A stretch of 64,000 nucleotides of DNA, from the NCBI RefSeq assembly GCF_001984155.1, contig NZ_MTQO01000027.1:33692-97691 (forward strand), in the 5' to 3' direction. The DNA is from Actinosynnema sp. ALI-1.44. Its GTDB lineage: Bacteria; Actinomycetota; Actinomycetes; Mycobacteriales; Pseudonocardiaceae. A program made the translations under genes and the position numbers. Shown piece after piece: positions 32,681-42,400 of the stretch; the stretch's first letter is position 1, and each line of letters begins with the position of its first letter. The notes beneath the pieces were generated by a model. That model ran no database searches. It was not told the origin of the DNA and was given only the letters and a program-made list of their open reading frames with translations.

Positions 32681-33806
32681 GACGCGTGTGCCGGAACGCG
32701 TCCCTGATCTCGGTCACCAGGAGGTCCGGGTGTTCCAGGCCGGGGAAGTGCCCGCCGCGGTCCATGTCGTTCCACGAGCGGAGATCGAGGTACCGCCGCT
32801 CCGCCCAGCGCCGCGCGGTCGGCCACGGATCGGCCGGGAACAGCGAGCACGCCGTGGGCACCGTGACAGGCCGCGCATTCTCCTCCTCCGCGCCGCGCGG
32901 CATCCACCGCATCGCCTCCCAGTACCACCGGGAGCTGGAGGCGCCCGTGCCGGTCAGCCAGTACAGCGCGATGGTGTCCACTTGCTGCGCCAGGCTGACG
33001 CCGTCGGAGTAGGCGGCGAACTTCTCACCGAGCCACGCGGCCAGCCCGGCGGGCGAGTCGAGCAACGAGTAGCCGATCGTCTGCGGGCGCGTGCCCATCA
33101 GCATCCCGAAGCCGTAGCCGTCCATCAGGTGGACGTCACGCTTGTCCAGCACGCGCTGTTGCGCCGGGTCCGGTGAGATCCGGTCCTCCGGCAGCGGCGA
33201 CGCCAGCGGCATCGTCAGGTGCAGGCCCGCGACCCGTTCCGGGGCGACAAGGGCCAATTCCGTGCTCACCGCCGCACCCCAGTCCCCGCCGTGCGCGCCG
33301 AAACGCTCATAGCCGAGCACCGTCATCAACTCGGCCCATGCCCGTGCGGTGCGGCCAGGATGCCAGCCCTGCTCACGGGGACGATCGCTGAAGCCGAAAC
33401 CCGGCAACGACGGGACGACCACGTGGAAGGCGTCCCGTGCGTGCCCACCGTGAGCCACCGGATCGGTGAGCGGCCCGAGCAGGTCCTCGAACTCCAGCAC
33501 CGAGCCGGGCCAGCCGTGCGTCAGCAGCAACGGCAACGCCGTCGGCTCAGGCGAACGAACGTGCCAGAACGCGATCCGCAGCCCGTCCAGGAGCACTCGG
33601 TACTGCGGAATCGCGTTCCACCGGGCTTCCCGTGCGCGCCAGTCCTGGTCCCGCCATGTGGCCAGCAACGCCGACAGCTGCCGCAGGCCGAGTCCCTGCG
33701 TCTCGTCGGGCACTGTCTCCGGCTCGGGAAGCCGGACCCGGTCCAGCCGGGCACGCAGGTCGGCGAGGTCACTGTCGGCGACATCGACAACGAAAGACTC
33801 TGTCAC
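32664..33806 (-). CDS. Epoxide hydrolase (EHN-alpha/beta type)
   Basis: 380 residues from GTG 33806 (TESFVVDVADSDLADLRARL, the EHN start); GTG 33812 is equally possible. The EHN domain (1-90) precedes an alpha/beta-hydrolase fold. HGWPGS supplies the oxyanion motif, HGGDWGAAVS the nucleophile Asp, and a late GGHFPGLEHP the catalytic His. A Tyr pair is likely in the cap. The reaction is hydrolysis of an epoxide to a diol; the substrate is unknown. It is the last gene in a run transcribed from the gentisate block, after an AraC gene. Confidence 0.85.
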   Translation of the reverse strand: MTESFVVDVADSDLADLRARLDRVRLPEPETVPDETQGLGLRQLSALLATWRDQDWRAREARWNAIPQYRVLLDGLRIAFWHVRSPEPTALPLLLTHGWPGSVLEFEDLLGPLTDPVAHGGHARDAFHVVVPSLPGFGFSDRPREQGWHPGRTARAWAELMTVLGYERFGAHGGDWGAAVSTELALVAPERVAGLHLTMPLASPLPEDRISPDPAQQRVLDKRDVHLMDGYGFGMLMGTRPQTIGYSLLDSPAGLAAWLGEKFAAYSDGVSLAQQVDTIALYWLTGTGASSSRWYWEAMRWMPRGAEEENARPVTVPTACSLFPADPWPTARRWAERRYLDLRSWNDMDRGGHFPGLEHPDLLVTEIRDAFRHTRPTAGA

Positions 33807-33867
33807 AGGCACCGAACCTAAGCCGACGCGGCTCGCCCGCGCCATGCCCGGGATTGCCGTCCGTCGA

Positions 33868-34758
33868 TCAGGAATTGCGGTACGCCGACGGACGAGTTCC
33901 GGTGTGCCGCAGGAAGGCGGTCGACAGCGCGCCGGGGCTGGCGAAGCCGCACCGCTGCGCGATCCGGGCGACCGGCAGGTCCGTCTCGCGCAGCAACCGT
34001 TTGGCTTCGTCGATCCGCAGGCCGGTGAGCAGCCGGTACGGCGTCATCCCGGTGGCCTGTTTGACGACCCGGACGAGGTGGAACACGCTGAGGTGCACCT
34101 CCGCGGCGATGTCGGCCAGGGTGATCGGGTCGGCCAGCCGCTCGCGCATCACCTTGACGGCCGTGCGGACACGGGCGTCCTCCCGCGCGGGCATCCCCGG
34201 CTCCGGCATTCGCGAGTGGCGGGTCAGCAGGTGCGTGGTCAGGAAAGCGGCCGCGGACTCGGCGTAGAGGTCATTGGCTCCGTCCACCGAGCCGAGGGCC
34301 TTGACGGTTTCCTCGAGCAGCGGGTCCCCGGCTGCGACGGACACGGCCATCGCCTCGAAATCCACCTCGTGGCCGCCCAATCGCGCCGCGGTCGACTCGA
34401 CGGTGTCCCGTGGGATGTGGACCTGGACGCTGCGCATCTCGCCGTCCCCGCGGTAGCTGCGCAGGAAAGGCGAATTCGGCAGCACCAGCTCCAGCCGACC
34501 GGGGACCCACTTGTGACGGCTGACTCGGCCGCCGTGGCGTGTCTCGACCACGGCCTGTCCGGCGACCGGCAGGACCAGGTGCAGATCCGCCGCCCCTGGC
34601 ATCGGCATGTCCTCGGCGGCCCGCGCGTGGTCGAACCGCTGCACCAGCAAGGACTCCCACCCGGCGTCCGCCCAGCTGCAGTGCGTCCGCGTGACGTACC
34701 GGTCCATGTCGAACCCGGCATACGGCCGTAGGTCGAAACGCGCGGAGTCGAACACCAT
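33868..34758 (-). CDS. AraC-family transcriptional regulator
   Basis: 296 residues. The N-terminal AraC-binding-like domain (ArpA/XylS type; LHLVLPVAGQAVVETRHGGRVSRHKWVPGRLELVLPNSPF) is followed by two HTH motifs: ITLADIAAEVHLSVFHLVRVVKQATGMTPYRLLTGLRIDEAKRLL and PVARIAQRCGFASPGALSTAFLRHTGTRPSAY. It starts 21 bases after the maleylpyruvate isomerase stop on the same strand, so co-transcription with the gentisate genes is possible. It may also control the epoxide hydrolase. The effector is unknown. Confidence 0.88.
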   Translation of the reverse strand: MVFDSARFDLRPYAGFDMDRYVTRTHCSWADAGWESLLVQRFDHARAAEDMPMPGAADLHLVLPVAGQAVVETRHGGRVSRHKWVPGRLELVLPNSPFLRSYRGDGEMRSVQVHIPRDTVESTAARLGGHEVDFEAMAVSVAAGDPLLEETVKALGSVDGANDLYAESAAAFLTTHLLTRHSRMPEPGMPAREDARVRTAVKVMRERLADPITLADIAAEVHLSVFHLVRVVKQATGMTPYRLLTGLRIDEAKRLLRETDLPVARIAQRCGFASPGALSTAFLRHTGTRPSAYRNS

Positions 34759-34779
34759 GCCCCGAGGGTAATACCGGTG

Positions 34780-35424
34780 TCAGAGCCATGCTGGAAGCGC
34801 GGGCGGTGGCGCCCCGGTCGCGGTGCGCAGCTGTGGCGAGAAGTCGCCGCGGCCGGTGAGCCAGCGCGCCAGGTCGGCGGGTGGTCCGTCGACGTCCACC
34901 ACGATTTCCTGCGTCGCACGACGGGCCAGCGCGTCGTCGATCAGCGCTTCGAGGAAGTCGCGGGGAAACGCGGTGAAATCCCCGCCCGCAGGCAGATCGC
35001 ACGCGTGGATCCACAGTTCACGGCTGCGCAGCCACGGAATCGTCGTCGCCGGAACGGCCCGGCCCTGCGCGGTGACGACTTCGTTGCGCCACATCGTGTC
35101 GGTCAGCCCGTCGAGCGCATCGGCCAGTCGCTCCTGCTCCTCCTCGACGAAGCCGCGCAACCGCTGCACAGACCACGAAGCACCCGCGTCGATCTCGTCA
35201 GCGCGTGCCTGTGTGCTCGCGTACATGGGCGTCGGTTCCCCGGTTGCCGCCCAGTGCGCGAGCCGTCCCAAGGCCCGGGCGTTGTGGCCGACATGGGAGA
35301 GCAGGGTCCTGCCGGACCAGCCAGGCAGACGGCTGGGCCCTGCCACGGTCGCGTCGTCGATGGCCGCAAGGCACGAGGCGAAATACTCGTGGCCACTGAC
35401 CATCCAGTCCACTGCGGAGGTCAT
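34780..35424 (-). CDS. Mycothiol-dependent maleylpyruvate isomerase
   Basis: 214 residues. The N-terminal DinB/MDMPI domain has SRLPGWSGRTLLSHVGHNARALGRLAHW with the conserved His-x3-N-type metal residues, and the C-terminal part reads WLRSRELWIHACDLPAGGDF and VDVDGPPADLARWLTGR. The family isomerises maleylpyruvate to fumarylpyruvate with mycothiol. Its start overlaps the fumarylpyruvate hydrolase stop by ATGA, placing it in the gentisate operon where this step is needed. Confidence 0.85.
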   Translation of the reverse strand: MTSAVDWMVSGHEYFASCLAAIDDATVAGPSRLPGWSGRTLLSHVGHNARALGRLAHWAATGEPTPMYASTQARADEIDAGASWSVQRLRGFVEEEQERLADALDGLTDTMWRNEVVTAQGRAVPATTIPWLRSRELWIHACDLPAGGDFTAFPRDFLEALIDDALARRATQEIVVDVDGPPADLARWLTGRGDFSPQLRTATGAPPPALPAWL

Positions 35425-36239
35425 CCCCGCCGGACCTCGTTGACCATCTCACCGATGCCGTCGATAGCGGTGCGCAGGGTCTGTCCTTTTTCGAGGTAGC
35501 GAGGTGGTTTGCGGGCGTGCCCCACTCCCCCGGTCGTTCCGGTGGCGATCACGTCGCCGGGGTTCAGCGTGACCATCGTCGAGACGTAGCCGACCAGGTC
35601 GGCGGGGCTGAAGAGCAGGTCGGCGATGGTGGACGACTGCACGACCTCGCCGTCGACCGCGCAGGTGATCGCGGCGTCCGGGGCGAGCTCGTCCGGCGTG
35701 GCCAGGTACGGGCCGAGCGGCGTGGTGGCTTCCCATGTCTTGCCCTGCAACCATTCCCGGGTGCGGAACTGCCAGTCGCGCAGTGAGACGTCGTTCATCA
35801 CGGTGTACCCGCCGATCGCCGCCTTGGCCGACTCCGCGTCGGCGCGGCGCACCCGGCGTCCGACGACAACGACCAACTCGGCCTCCCAGTCGACCGTGTC
35901 CGACTCCGGTGGCAGGTCCAGATCGTCGTACGGTCCGATCAGGACTTCCGGGAACTTGGCGAACAGCGTGGGGTACTCCGGCAGGTCGCGGCCCATTTCG
36001 GTGATGTGCGTGCGGTAGTTCAACCCGACGCAGACGAGCTTGCCAGGCCGGGGGATCACCGGGGCGAGATCGGCGGAACCGGTGGGAACGTGCTCGCCGA
36101 CGGCCGTCGCCGCGTGCTCGGGCCAGCCGGGCTCGGCCAGCAGGCTGCCCACGTCCCCGGGGCCCAGGTCGGCGTATCCGCCGTCTTCGACGCGCGCGAC
36201 GTGGAACCCGCCGTCCACGCGCAGGGTGGCCAGTTTCAT
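35421..36239 (-). CDS. Fumarylacetoacetate hydrolase-family protein (fumarylpyruvate hydrolase)
   Basis: 272 residues from ATG 36239, overlapping the dioxygenase stop by ATGA. The FAH core reads KLVCVGLNYRTHITEMGRDLPEYP, with Glu/Asp metal ligands in DTVDWEAELVVVVG and NDVSLRDWQFRTREWLQGKTWEAT, and ends TLNPGDVIATGTTGGVGHARKPP. It should hydrolyse fumarylpyruvate to fumarate and pyruvate, the last step of gentisate breakdown. Gene order supports this substrate over fumarylacetoacetate. Confidence 0.88.
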   Translation of the reverse strand: MKLATLRVDGGFHVARVEDGGYADLGPGDVGSLLAEPGWPEHAATAVGEHVPTGSADLAPVIPRPGKLVCVGLNYRTHITEMGRDLPEYPTLFAKFPEVLIGPYDDLDLPPESDTVDWEAELVVVVGRRVRRADAESAKAAIGGYTVMNDVSLRDWQFRTREWLQGKTWEATTPLGPYLATPDELAPDAAITCAVDGEVVQSSTIADLLFSPADLVGYVSTMVTLNPGDVIATGTTGGVGHARKPPRYLEKGQTLRTAIDGIGEMVNEVRRG

Positions 36240-37324
36240 GCCCTGCCTTCCAGGTTCAGCCGTTCGAAGATCGGCGCGTCGCCGAACGTGAACAGGTCCA
36301 TGCCGGTCTCGGTCGCCAGGGTCAGCGGGTGCCATGACGGCACCACGAACAGGTCGCCCCGGTCGACCGTCCAGCGTTCGGTGCCGACGGTCACCTCGCC
36401 CGTACCGTCGAAGACCTGGAACACCGACGAGCCGACCGCACGGCGTTGCCCGGTCGACGTGCCCGCGGCGAGCCGGTGGAACTCGGTCCGGATCGTCGGC
36501 AGGACGTCGCCGCCGGTGGTCGGGTTGGTGTAGCGCACGGCGGCGTGACCGGGTTCGACGGTCGCCGGGTATCCCTCGGCCTCCATGGCCAACTGCTCGG
36601 CCAGTGCGCGATCGGTGTGCTCCCACCGGTAAGCCAGCAGCGGAGTCGCAGGCGTCGGCCGCAGGTGTGTCAGCGGACGCAACCCCGGGTGGGCCCACAG
36701 CCGTTCCGACCGGGACAGCGCCGGGTCGTCCCGGGTGTCGACCTCGTCCGGGCCGAACTCGAAGAACGTGGCGTCGCCGTAGTACTGGAACGGGATGTCC
36801 AGGCCGTCGATCCACGCCATCGGGCCGTCGCTGCGGTTGTGGTGCCCGTGCCAGTGCCATCCGGCCTGGGGCAGGAAATCACCACGGCGCATCGCGACCG
36901 GATCGCCGTCGACGACCGTCCACACGCCCTCGCCTTCGACGACGAACCGGAAAGCGTTCTGGGTGTGCCGGTGGACGGGCGCGTCCTCACGCGGGTTGAG
37001 GTACTGGATCGCCGCCCACAACGTCGGTGTCACGAACGGGCGCCCCGCGAGCCCGGGGTTCGCCAACGCGATCGCGCGGCGCTCACCGCCACGGCCGACC
37101 GGCACCAGGTTCCCGGCCTGCTCGGCCATGGGCAGCAAGGCGCGCCACCGCCACCGGTGCGGCAGTGCCCTGGAGGCGGGCTGCGACGGCATCAAGTCGC
37201 CGATCTCGGTCCACAGCGGCACGAGCAGTTCCTCGGCGAAACCGCGGTACAGCGCCTCCAGTTCGGGCGTCCGATCAGGCTGGTCGGGGGCATCGGTCGC
37301 CGCGATGCGCACGGGTGAGTCCAT
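36236..37324 (-). CDS. Gentisate 1,2-dioxygenase
   Basis: 362 residues with two cupin domains. The first has HRHTQNAFRFVVEGEGVWTVVDG (residues ~117-139), holding the iron-binding His residues, and GWHWHGHHN nearby. The second lies near AVGSSVFQVFDGTGEVTVG. The N-terminal EALYRGFAEELLVPLWTEIGDLMP is standard for gentisate dioxygenases. It opens the ring of gentisate to maleylpyruvate using Fe(II) and O2. It is the first gene of the operon. A TTCTAC-N3-GCAGAA operator lies 42-56 bases upstream. Confidence 0.9.
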   Translation of the reverse strand: MDSPVRIAATDAPDQPDRTPELEALYRGFAEELLVPLWTEIGDLMPSQPASRALPHRWRWRALLPMAEQAGNLVPVGRGGERRAIALANPGLAGRPFVTPTLWAAIQYLNPREDAPVHRHTQNAFRFVVEGEGVWTVVDGDPVAMRRGDFLPQAGWHWHGHHNRSDGPMAWIDGLDIPFQYYGDATFFEFGPDEVDTRDDPALSRSERLWAHPGLRPLTHLRPTPATPLLAYRWEHTDRALAEQLAMEAEGYPATVEPGHAAVRYTNPTTGGDVLPTIRTEFHRLAAGTSTGQRRAVGSSVFQVFDGTGEVTVGTERWTVDRGDLFVVPSWHPLTLATETGMDLFTFGDAPIFERLNLEGRA

Positions 37325-37365
37325 GCTCCGAGCGTGCCCCGCACCCCGTGCAGTGGCGGACGTTT

Positions 37366-37380
37366 TTCTACTGTGCAGAA
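37366..37380. promoter_or_regulatory. IclR operator before the gentisate operon
   Basis: TTCTAC-TGT-GCAGAA overlaps the end of iclR and lies upstream of the dioxygenase start. It is an imperfect copy of the perfect dyad at 38107-38121. Confidence 0.6.
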
Positions 37381-38114
37381 ATCGACGCGCCGCGTTCGAT
37401 CGCGGACAAGGTCACGCCCAACGCGCTGACCCACCCGGCGACGCGGTCGCGGTGGAAACGCACGCTCGGCATGGCGATCGCCAGCGCGGCGATCGGCGCA
37501 CGCGCGGAATCCCTGACCACGACACCGATGGCGGTCAGCCCGGCCTCGGTGCGCTGGTCGTTGATGGCGAACCCGCGTTTGCGCACCAGCGACAACTCGC
37601 GCTGCAACCGGGGCAGGTCCACCTCGGCGGTGGCGGAGTGCAACGCGGCGACCTCGGCGGGCGGCATCGCCGCGAGAATGGCCTTGCCGCCGGAACACAG
37701 CCGCGCGGGCAGCGTGCGGCCGACTCTGGTGCCCACCCTGAGGACCTGCGAGCACTCGGCGCTGGCCACGAACCGCGCCTCGGTGCCCGCGAGCACCATG
37801 AGGTTGACCGATTCCCGCACACGATCGACAAGGTCGTACATGTGCGGCAACGCCACCTGGCGCAGCAAGGCCACCGGCGCCATGGACGGCGCGGCCGGGC
37901 GGAGCACGTCTCCCGCCTGGTAACGCCGGTCCGGCCGCTGTTCGGCGAAACCCCGGTACACCAGCATCGCCAGCAGTCTGTGCGCTGTGGACGGTGCGAC
38001 GCCGATGCGTTCGGCGGCGTCGCTGACCCGCAGCGGTCCCTCTTGCTGCAGCAGGATCGCCAGGTGCAGCGCGTGGTCGACCGACGTGATGGGGTACGGC
38101 GGCTTGTTCTGCAT
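37368..38114 (-). CDS. IclR-family regulator of the gentisate genes
   Basis: 248 residues from ATG 38114, which lies inside the 38107-38121 palindrome. The N-terminal winged helix (residues ~8-70) reads SVDHALHLAILLQQEGPLRVSDAAERIGVAPSTAHRLLAML, and the effector domain has LPHMYDLVDRVRESVNLMVLAGTEARFV and KRGFAINDQRTEAGLTAIGVVV. IclR proteins often control aromatic catabolism. Its position between the gentisate operon and the MFS importer, with matching operators at both sides, indicates it regulates them and itself. Confidence 0.9.
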   Translation of the reverse strand: MQNKPPYPITSVDHALHLAILLQQEGPLRVSDAAERIGVAPSTAHRLLAMLVYRGFAEQRPDRRYQAGDVLRPAAPSMAPVALLRQVALPHMYDLVDRVRESVNLMVLAGTEARFVASAECSQVLRVGTRVGRTLPARLCSGGKAILAAMPPAEVAALHSATAEVDLPRLQRELSLVRKRGFAINDQRTEAGLTAIGVVVRDSARAPIAALAIAMPSVRFHRDRVAGWVSALGVTLSAIERGASISAQ

Positions 38115-38121
38115 AGCAGAA
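38107..38121. promoter_or_regulatory. IclR operator at the iclR/MFS promoter
   Basis: TTCTGC-ATA-GCAGAA is a perfect dyad that contains the iclR start codon and lies 31-45 bases before the MFS gene. Confidence 0.6.
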
Positions 38122-38151
38122 AAGAGCATACCCGAGACCGCAGTGGACGGC

Positions 38152-39462
38152 ATGCTGCCCGATGTGCATACGCCGCAACGGGATTCACACCGCCAGGGTG
38201 CGCGGACCTCGATCCTGATCACCGCGCTCTGCGGGGTGATGGTGGTGATCGAGGGCTACGACCTCGTCGCGTACAGCGTCGTCCTGCCCGTCCTGACCGA
38301 GAACCCGGCATACGGGTTCACACCGGGCAACGTCGGCTGGGTCGCCGCGGCGGTCTTCGTCGGCGCGCTGGCGGGCGCGCTCACCTCCGGCTGGTTCTGC
38401 GACCACTACGGACGGCGTCCCGTCGCGATCGCCGCACTGGCCGAGTTCACCCTGTTCTCCGGGCTGTGCGGGTTCGCCGCGGGGCCTGTCTCGCTCGGCC
38501 TGTTCCGGCTGCTGGCCGGGTTCGGCATCGGCGCGCTCATCCCGGCGGCGTCGGCGCTGACCCTGGAGTTCGCCGTCCCCCGGCACCGCACGCTGGCCTA
38601 CACGGTCATGCTCGGCGGAGTACCCATCGGGGGCGTGCTCGCCGCGCTCACGGCCATCCCGGTGCTGGCGAACCTCAGCTGGCACTGGATGTTCTTCATC
38701 GCGGTCATCCCCGGCGTGATCGTGCTGCCGATCGTGGTCAAGGCCCTGCCCGAATCGGTCGCGTTCCTCGAATCGGCAGGCCGCGCGGACGAGGCCGCCG
38801 CGGTCAGGACGCGGTTCCAGCTCGCCGAGACGACCGGGCAGGACGACACCCCGGCGTCGGTCGGCGGTGGCCTGTTCAGCCCGGGGTACCGGACCGCGAC
38901 GATCCTGTTCGCCGCCGTGACCTTCTGCGGGCTGCTCGCGTGGTACGGCCTCGCGACGTGGCTGCCGGGCATCATGCGCAGATCCGGGTACGAGCTCGGT
39001 TCGTCACTGGTGTTCCTGCTCGTGCTCAACCTCGGCGCCGTCGCCGGGTCGCTGTTCATCGCGGCGGCGACGGACAGATGGGGGAACCGGAAAGTCGTCG
39101 TCCTCACCTACATCGGGATGGCGATCGCGCTGGTGGTCATGCAGTACAAGCTGCCTCAGCCGCCGCTGCTGCTGGCCATCGCCCTCGCGGGCGTCGGCGG
39201 CCACGGCGGGCAGATCCTCATCAACGCCTTCGTCAGCAAGTCGTATCCGACGCACTGGCGGGCACGGGCGCTGGGGTGGAGCCTCGGGGTCGGCAGGCTC
39301 GGCACCATCGTCGGCCCCGTCCTGATCGGCTGGATCGTCGCGGGCGGCGATCCACGGCTCGGCTTCGTCGTGTTCGCCGTCGCCGCGGTCGTCGCGACGA
39401 TCCTGCTTTCGCTGGTGCCGCGGACGCCCGCGTTCAAGGAAGCTAGTGGCAAGGCGGGGTGA
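38152..39462 (+). CDS. MFS transporter, aromatic acid:H+ symporter family
   Basis: 436 residues from ATG 38152; about 12 membrane helices. The N-terminal helix holds IEGYDLVAYSVVLPVL with the Asp typical of AAHS-type transporters, and the loop 2-3 motif is CDHYGRRPVAIAAL (the G-x3-D/E-RxGRR type). The second half has DRWGNRKVVVL as the repeat of this loop. Substrate is likely gentisate or a related benzoate, judged from the neighbouring operon. It is divergent from iclR (37 bp apart), and its 3' end overlaps the STAND gene by 20 bases. Confidence 0.88.
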   Translation: MLPDVHTPQRDSHRQGARTSILITALCGVMVVIEGYDLVAYSVVLPVLTENPAYGFTPGNVGWVAAAVFVGALAGALTSGWFCDHYGRRPVAIAALAEFTLFSGLCGFAAGPVSLGLFRLLAGFGIGALIPAASALTLEFAVPRHRTLAYTVMLGGVPIGGVLAALTAIPVLANLSWHWMFFIAVIPGVIVLPIVVKALPESVAFLESAGRADEAAAVRTRFQLAETTGQDDTPASVGGGLFSPGYRTATILFAAVTFCGLLAWYGLATWLPGIMRRSGYELGSSLVFLLVLNLGAVAGSLFIAAATDRWGNRKVVVLTYIGMAIALVVMQYKLPQPPLLLAIALAGVGGHGGQILINAFVSKSYPTHWRARALGWSLGVGRLGTIVGPVLIGWIVAGGDPRLGFVVFAVAAVVATILLSLVPRTPAFKEASGKAG

Positions 39463-42400
39463 AATCGATGCCCGGCAGGTACTGCTCCCACTCGTCCTCG
39501 GTGATGCGCGGGTGGGCAACCGCGCAGATCTGGGTGACGGCGCGTTCGATGTCGGTTTCCCGCAGTGCGGCGATCTGGTCGTCGGATCCGGTGACGAGGG
39601 TACGGCCGTTCGCGCTGTAGGCCACTGACCACACCTGGCCGCCGTTGCTGGTGAGCTTCGCCGACACCTGTGGCCGGTGGAGATCCGTCACGTCCCAGAG
39701 GCGCACCGTGTCCGGGCCGCTGGCCGTTGCCAGTGTGCGCCCGTCGGTGCTGAAGTCGATGGAGTACACCGGCCCGGCGTGGTCGCTGAAAGTGGACAGT
39801 GCCCGTGGCCGGGCGGGATCGGCGAGGTCCCACAGCTTCACCGTGTGATCCGCACCCGCGGTGGCCATGGTCCGGCCGTCCGGGCTGAAGTCGACCGCCA
39901 GGACCCGGTCGACATGGTCGGTGAGCACCGCCAGCCGCTTCGGCCGCTCGGGATCTTCGACATCCCACAACCGAACCGTCCGTCCCGCGCTGCCCACCGC
40001 GACGATCGTGCCGTCACGGCTGAACGCGACGACGTTGATGACGGCCGCTTCGTTGGCAGCCAGCGGTTGCAGCAAACGGGGCTGGCGCGGGTTGCTGATG
40101 TCCCATCGGACCACGGTGTTGTCGCTGCTGCCGCTGACTATCGTGCGCCCGTCGGGACTGATCGCGATCGAATTGACCGCTCCGAAGTGGCCGGGGAGCG
40201 TGGCGACGGGAGTGGACTGCTCCTGCGGGCCAGCGGTGTCCCACAGCCGGATGACGTTGTCGTTGCCCGCGGTGGCGGCCGTTCGGTGGTCGCTGCTGAG
40301 CGCGACCGTGCGGATGCCGCTGGCGTGACCGGTGAAGCTGGACACCAGTTCGGGCTTCTGGGGGTCCTTGACGTTCCACAGTCGCGCGGTTCTGTCGTTG
40401 CTCCCGGTCAGGACCACGGGCTGGGACGGATCGCTCGCCACGGAGTACACGGCGTCGGTGTGCCCGGCCAGCTTCACCGACACCGGCGGGCCGTCCGCCC
40501 CCACGATGGAAGTCTCGTACAGCAGTCCGAACAGACCGGCTTTGGCGAGGCCGTGTCCTTCGGCGCTGATCGTGCTCTGGGTGAGCCCGTGCCCGGCGAT
40601 GGAGCCGATCATGCGTGGCCGTCTCGGTGTGGTGACGTTCCAGAGCCGGACGGTGCGGCCCTCGTCGATGGTGGCCACGGCGTTGCCCGCGGGGTTCATC
40701 ACGATCGAGACCATCCGGTTGGACTCCCCGAACAGGACGCCCAACTGGTACGGCCGCTGCGGGTCGGCGATGTCCCAGAGCCGCGCGGTCCGGTCCCAGC
40801 TCGCCGTCGCCACCAGGCGTCCGTCCGAACTGATCGCGACGGACCGGACTTCGTCGATGTGCCCCGGCAGGACGGCGAGTCTCCGGATCGATCGTGGTTC
40901 GCCTGTGTCCCACAGGCTGGCGGTGTGGTCGGCGCTGGCGGTGACCATCACCCGGCCGCCCGCCGCGAACGCGACCTCGTGGATGCGGCCGCCGTGCCCG
41001 TTCGGCACGGTGGATATCGGTTGGCGGGGATCAGCGGTGTCCCACAGGCGGACAGCCCGGTCTTCGCCCACGGTCGCGATGACGCGCCCGTCCGGGCTGA
41101 ACGCCAGCGAGTAGGTCCGGCCGATGTCGGCGGTGGCCGTCGGGAGGGGGCTCGGCTGGCTGGGGGTGGACAGGTCCCACACGTGGAACCTTTCACCGTT
41201 GGCGGCGGCGAGGAACCGGCCGTCCGGGCTGAACGCCGCGGAGTACAGCGCATCGTTGGAGCGGATCAACTGCGCCAGTCGCTGTGGCCCGCCCCGGCCG
41301 GTCAGGTCCATCAGAACGAAGCCGTCGGGGTCGGGGGCGGTCACGGCCAACCGGCCGTCCTGGCTGTAGGCGACGGCGTTGGGGGCATCCTTGCGGTCGG
41401 GCGCTTGGGGTGCGGACGCCGACACGTAGCTGTTGAGCACGCTGCTGCGGGATTCGAACGTCGGCGCCAGCCGGTAGGCGGCGAGGGCGAGTTGGGCGGC
41501 CAACGCCGGATTCCCGTTGCGAATCGTGTCGCTCTGGGTCGCCAGCCGTTGGGAGATCGCCGCGTTCCGCTCCCCTGCCGCTGTTTCCTGCGCTCTCAGC
41601 GCGTAGACGAACGCCGCCACGGCGATGACAGCGACGACTGCGAGAACAGCGACCAGCTGACGCAATCGTCGGGTGCGGCGGCGGGCCGTCGCACGCTCGG
41701 CGGCGTCGGCGGCCTTGCTGGCGTCGAGGAAGTCCTGCTCCTCCGCGTTGAGCTGGTCCGCGTTGCCCCTGCCCGGAGTGCCCGCCCAGGTCGTGGCCGA
41801 TTCCAGCCGGAGTCCCCGGTACAACGCGCTGGGGTCGCGGTTGAGCGCGTCCCACGCCCGGGCGGCTTCGGTCAGTTCACGGTGGATCCGCAGGCCCTCG
41901 CGGTCCTGGGAGAGCCAGCCGCGCAACCGGGGCCACGCCTTGATCAACGACTCGTGCGCCATCTCGACGGTGTCGGTGTCCACCGTGATCAGCCGGGCGT
42001 CGGCCAGTGCGGCCAGCACGGTGTCCAGCCGTGGGTCGGCACCGAGTTCCGCGCGCCGGATGCGCCGCTTGGTGTCCTCGGTGCCCTCGCCCAGTGCCGT
42101 CAGCCGCAGGAACAGGTCCCGCGCGACGGCCTGCTGCTCGACGTCGAAGGAGCTGTAGAGGTCCTCGGCCGTCTTGGCCAAGGCGCCCTGGATGCCGCCC
42201 GCGGCGTGGTACCCGGCGAGGGTGAGGGTGTTGCCGCGACGGCGGCGCCAGGTCTCCCGCAGGACGTGCGACACCATCGGCAGCAGCCCGGCCTGGCCGC
42301 TGGCGTGTGCGACGAGCTCCGCGACCAGCGCGCCTTCGACCGCGCACTCGGACTTGACCGCGGGCCGGGTGATGGCTTCACGCAGGTCGCTCGCGCCCAT

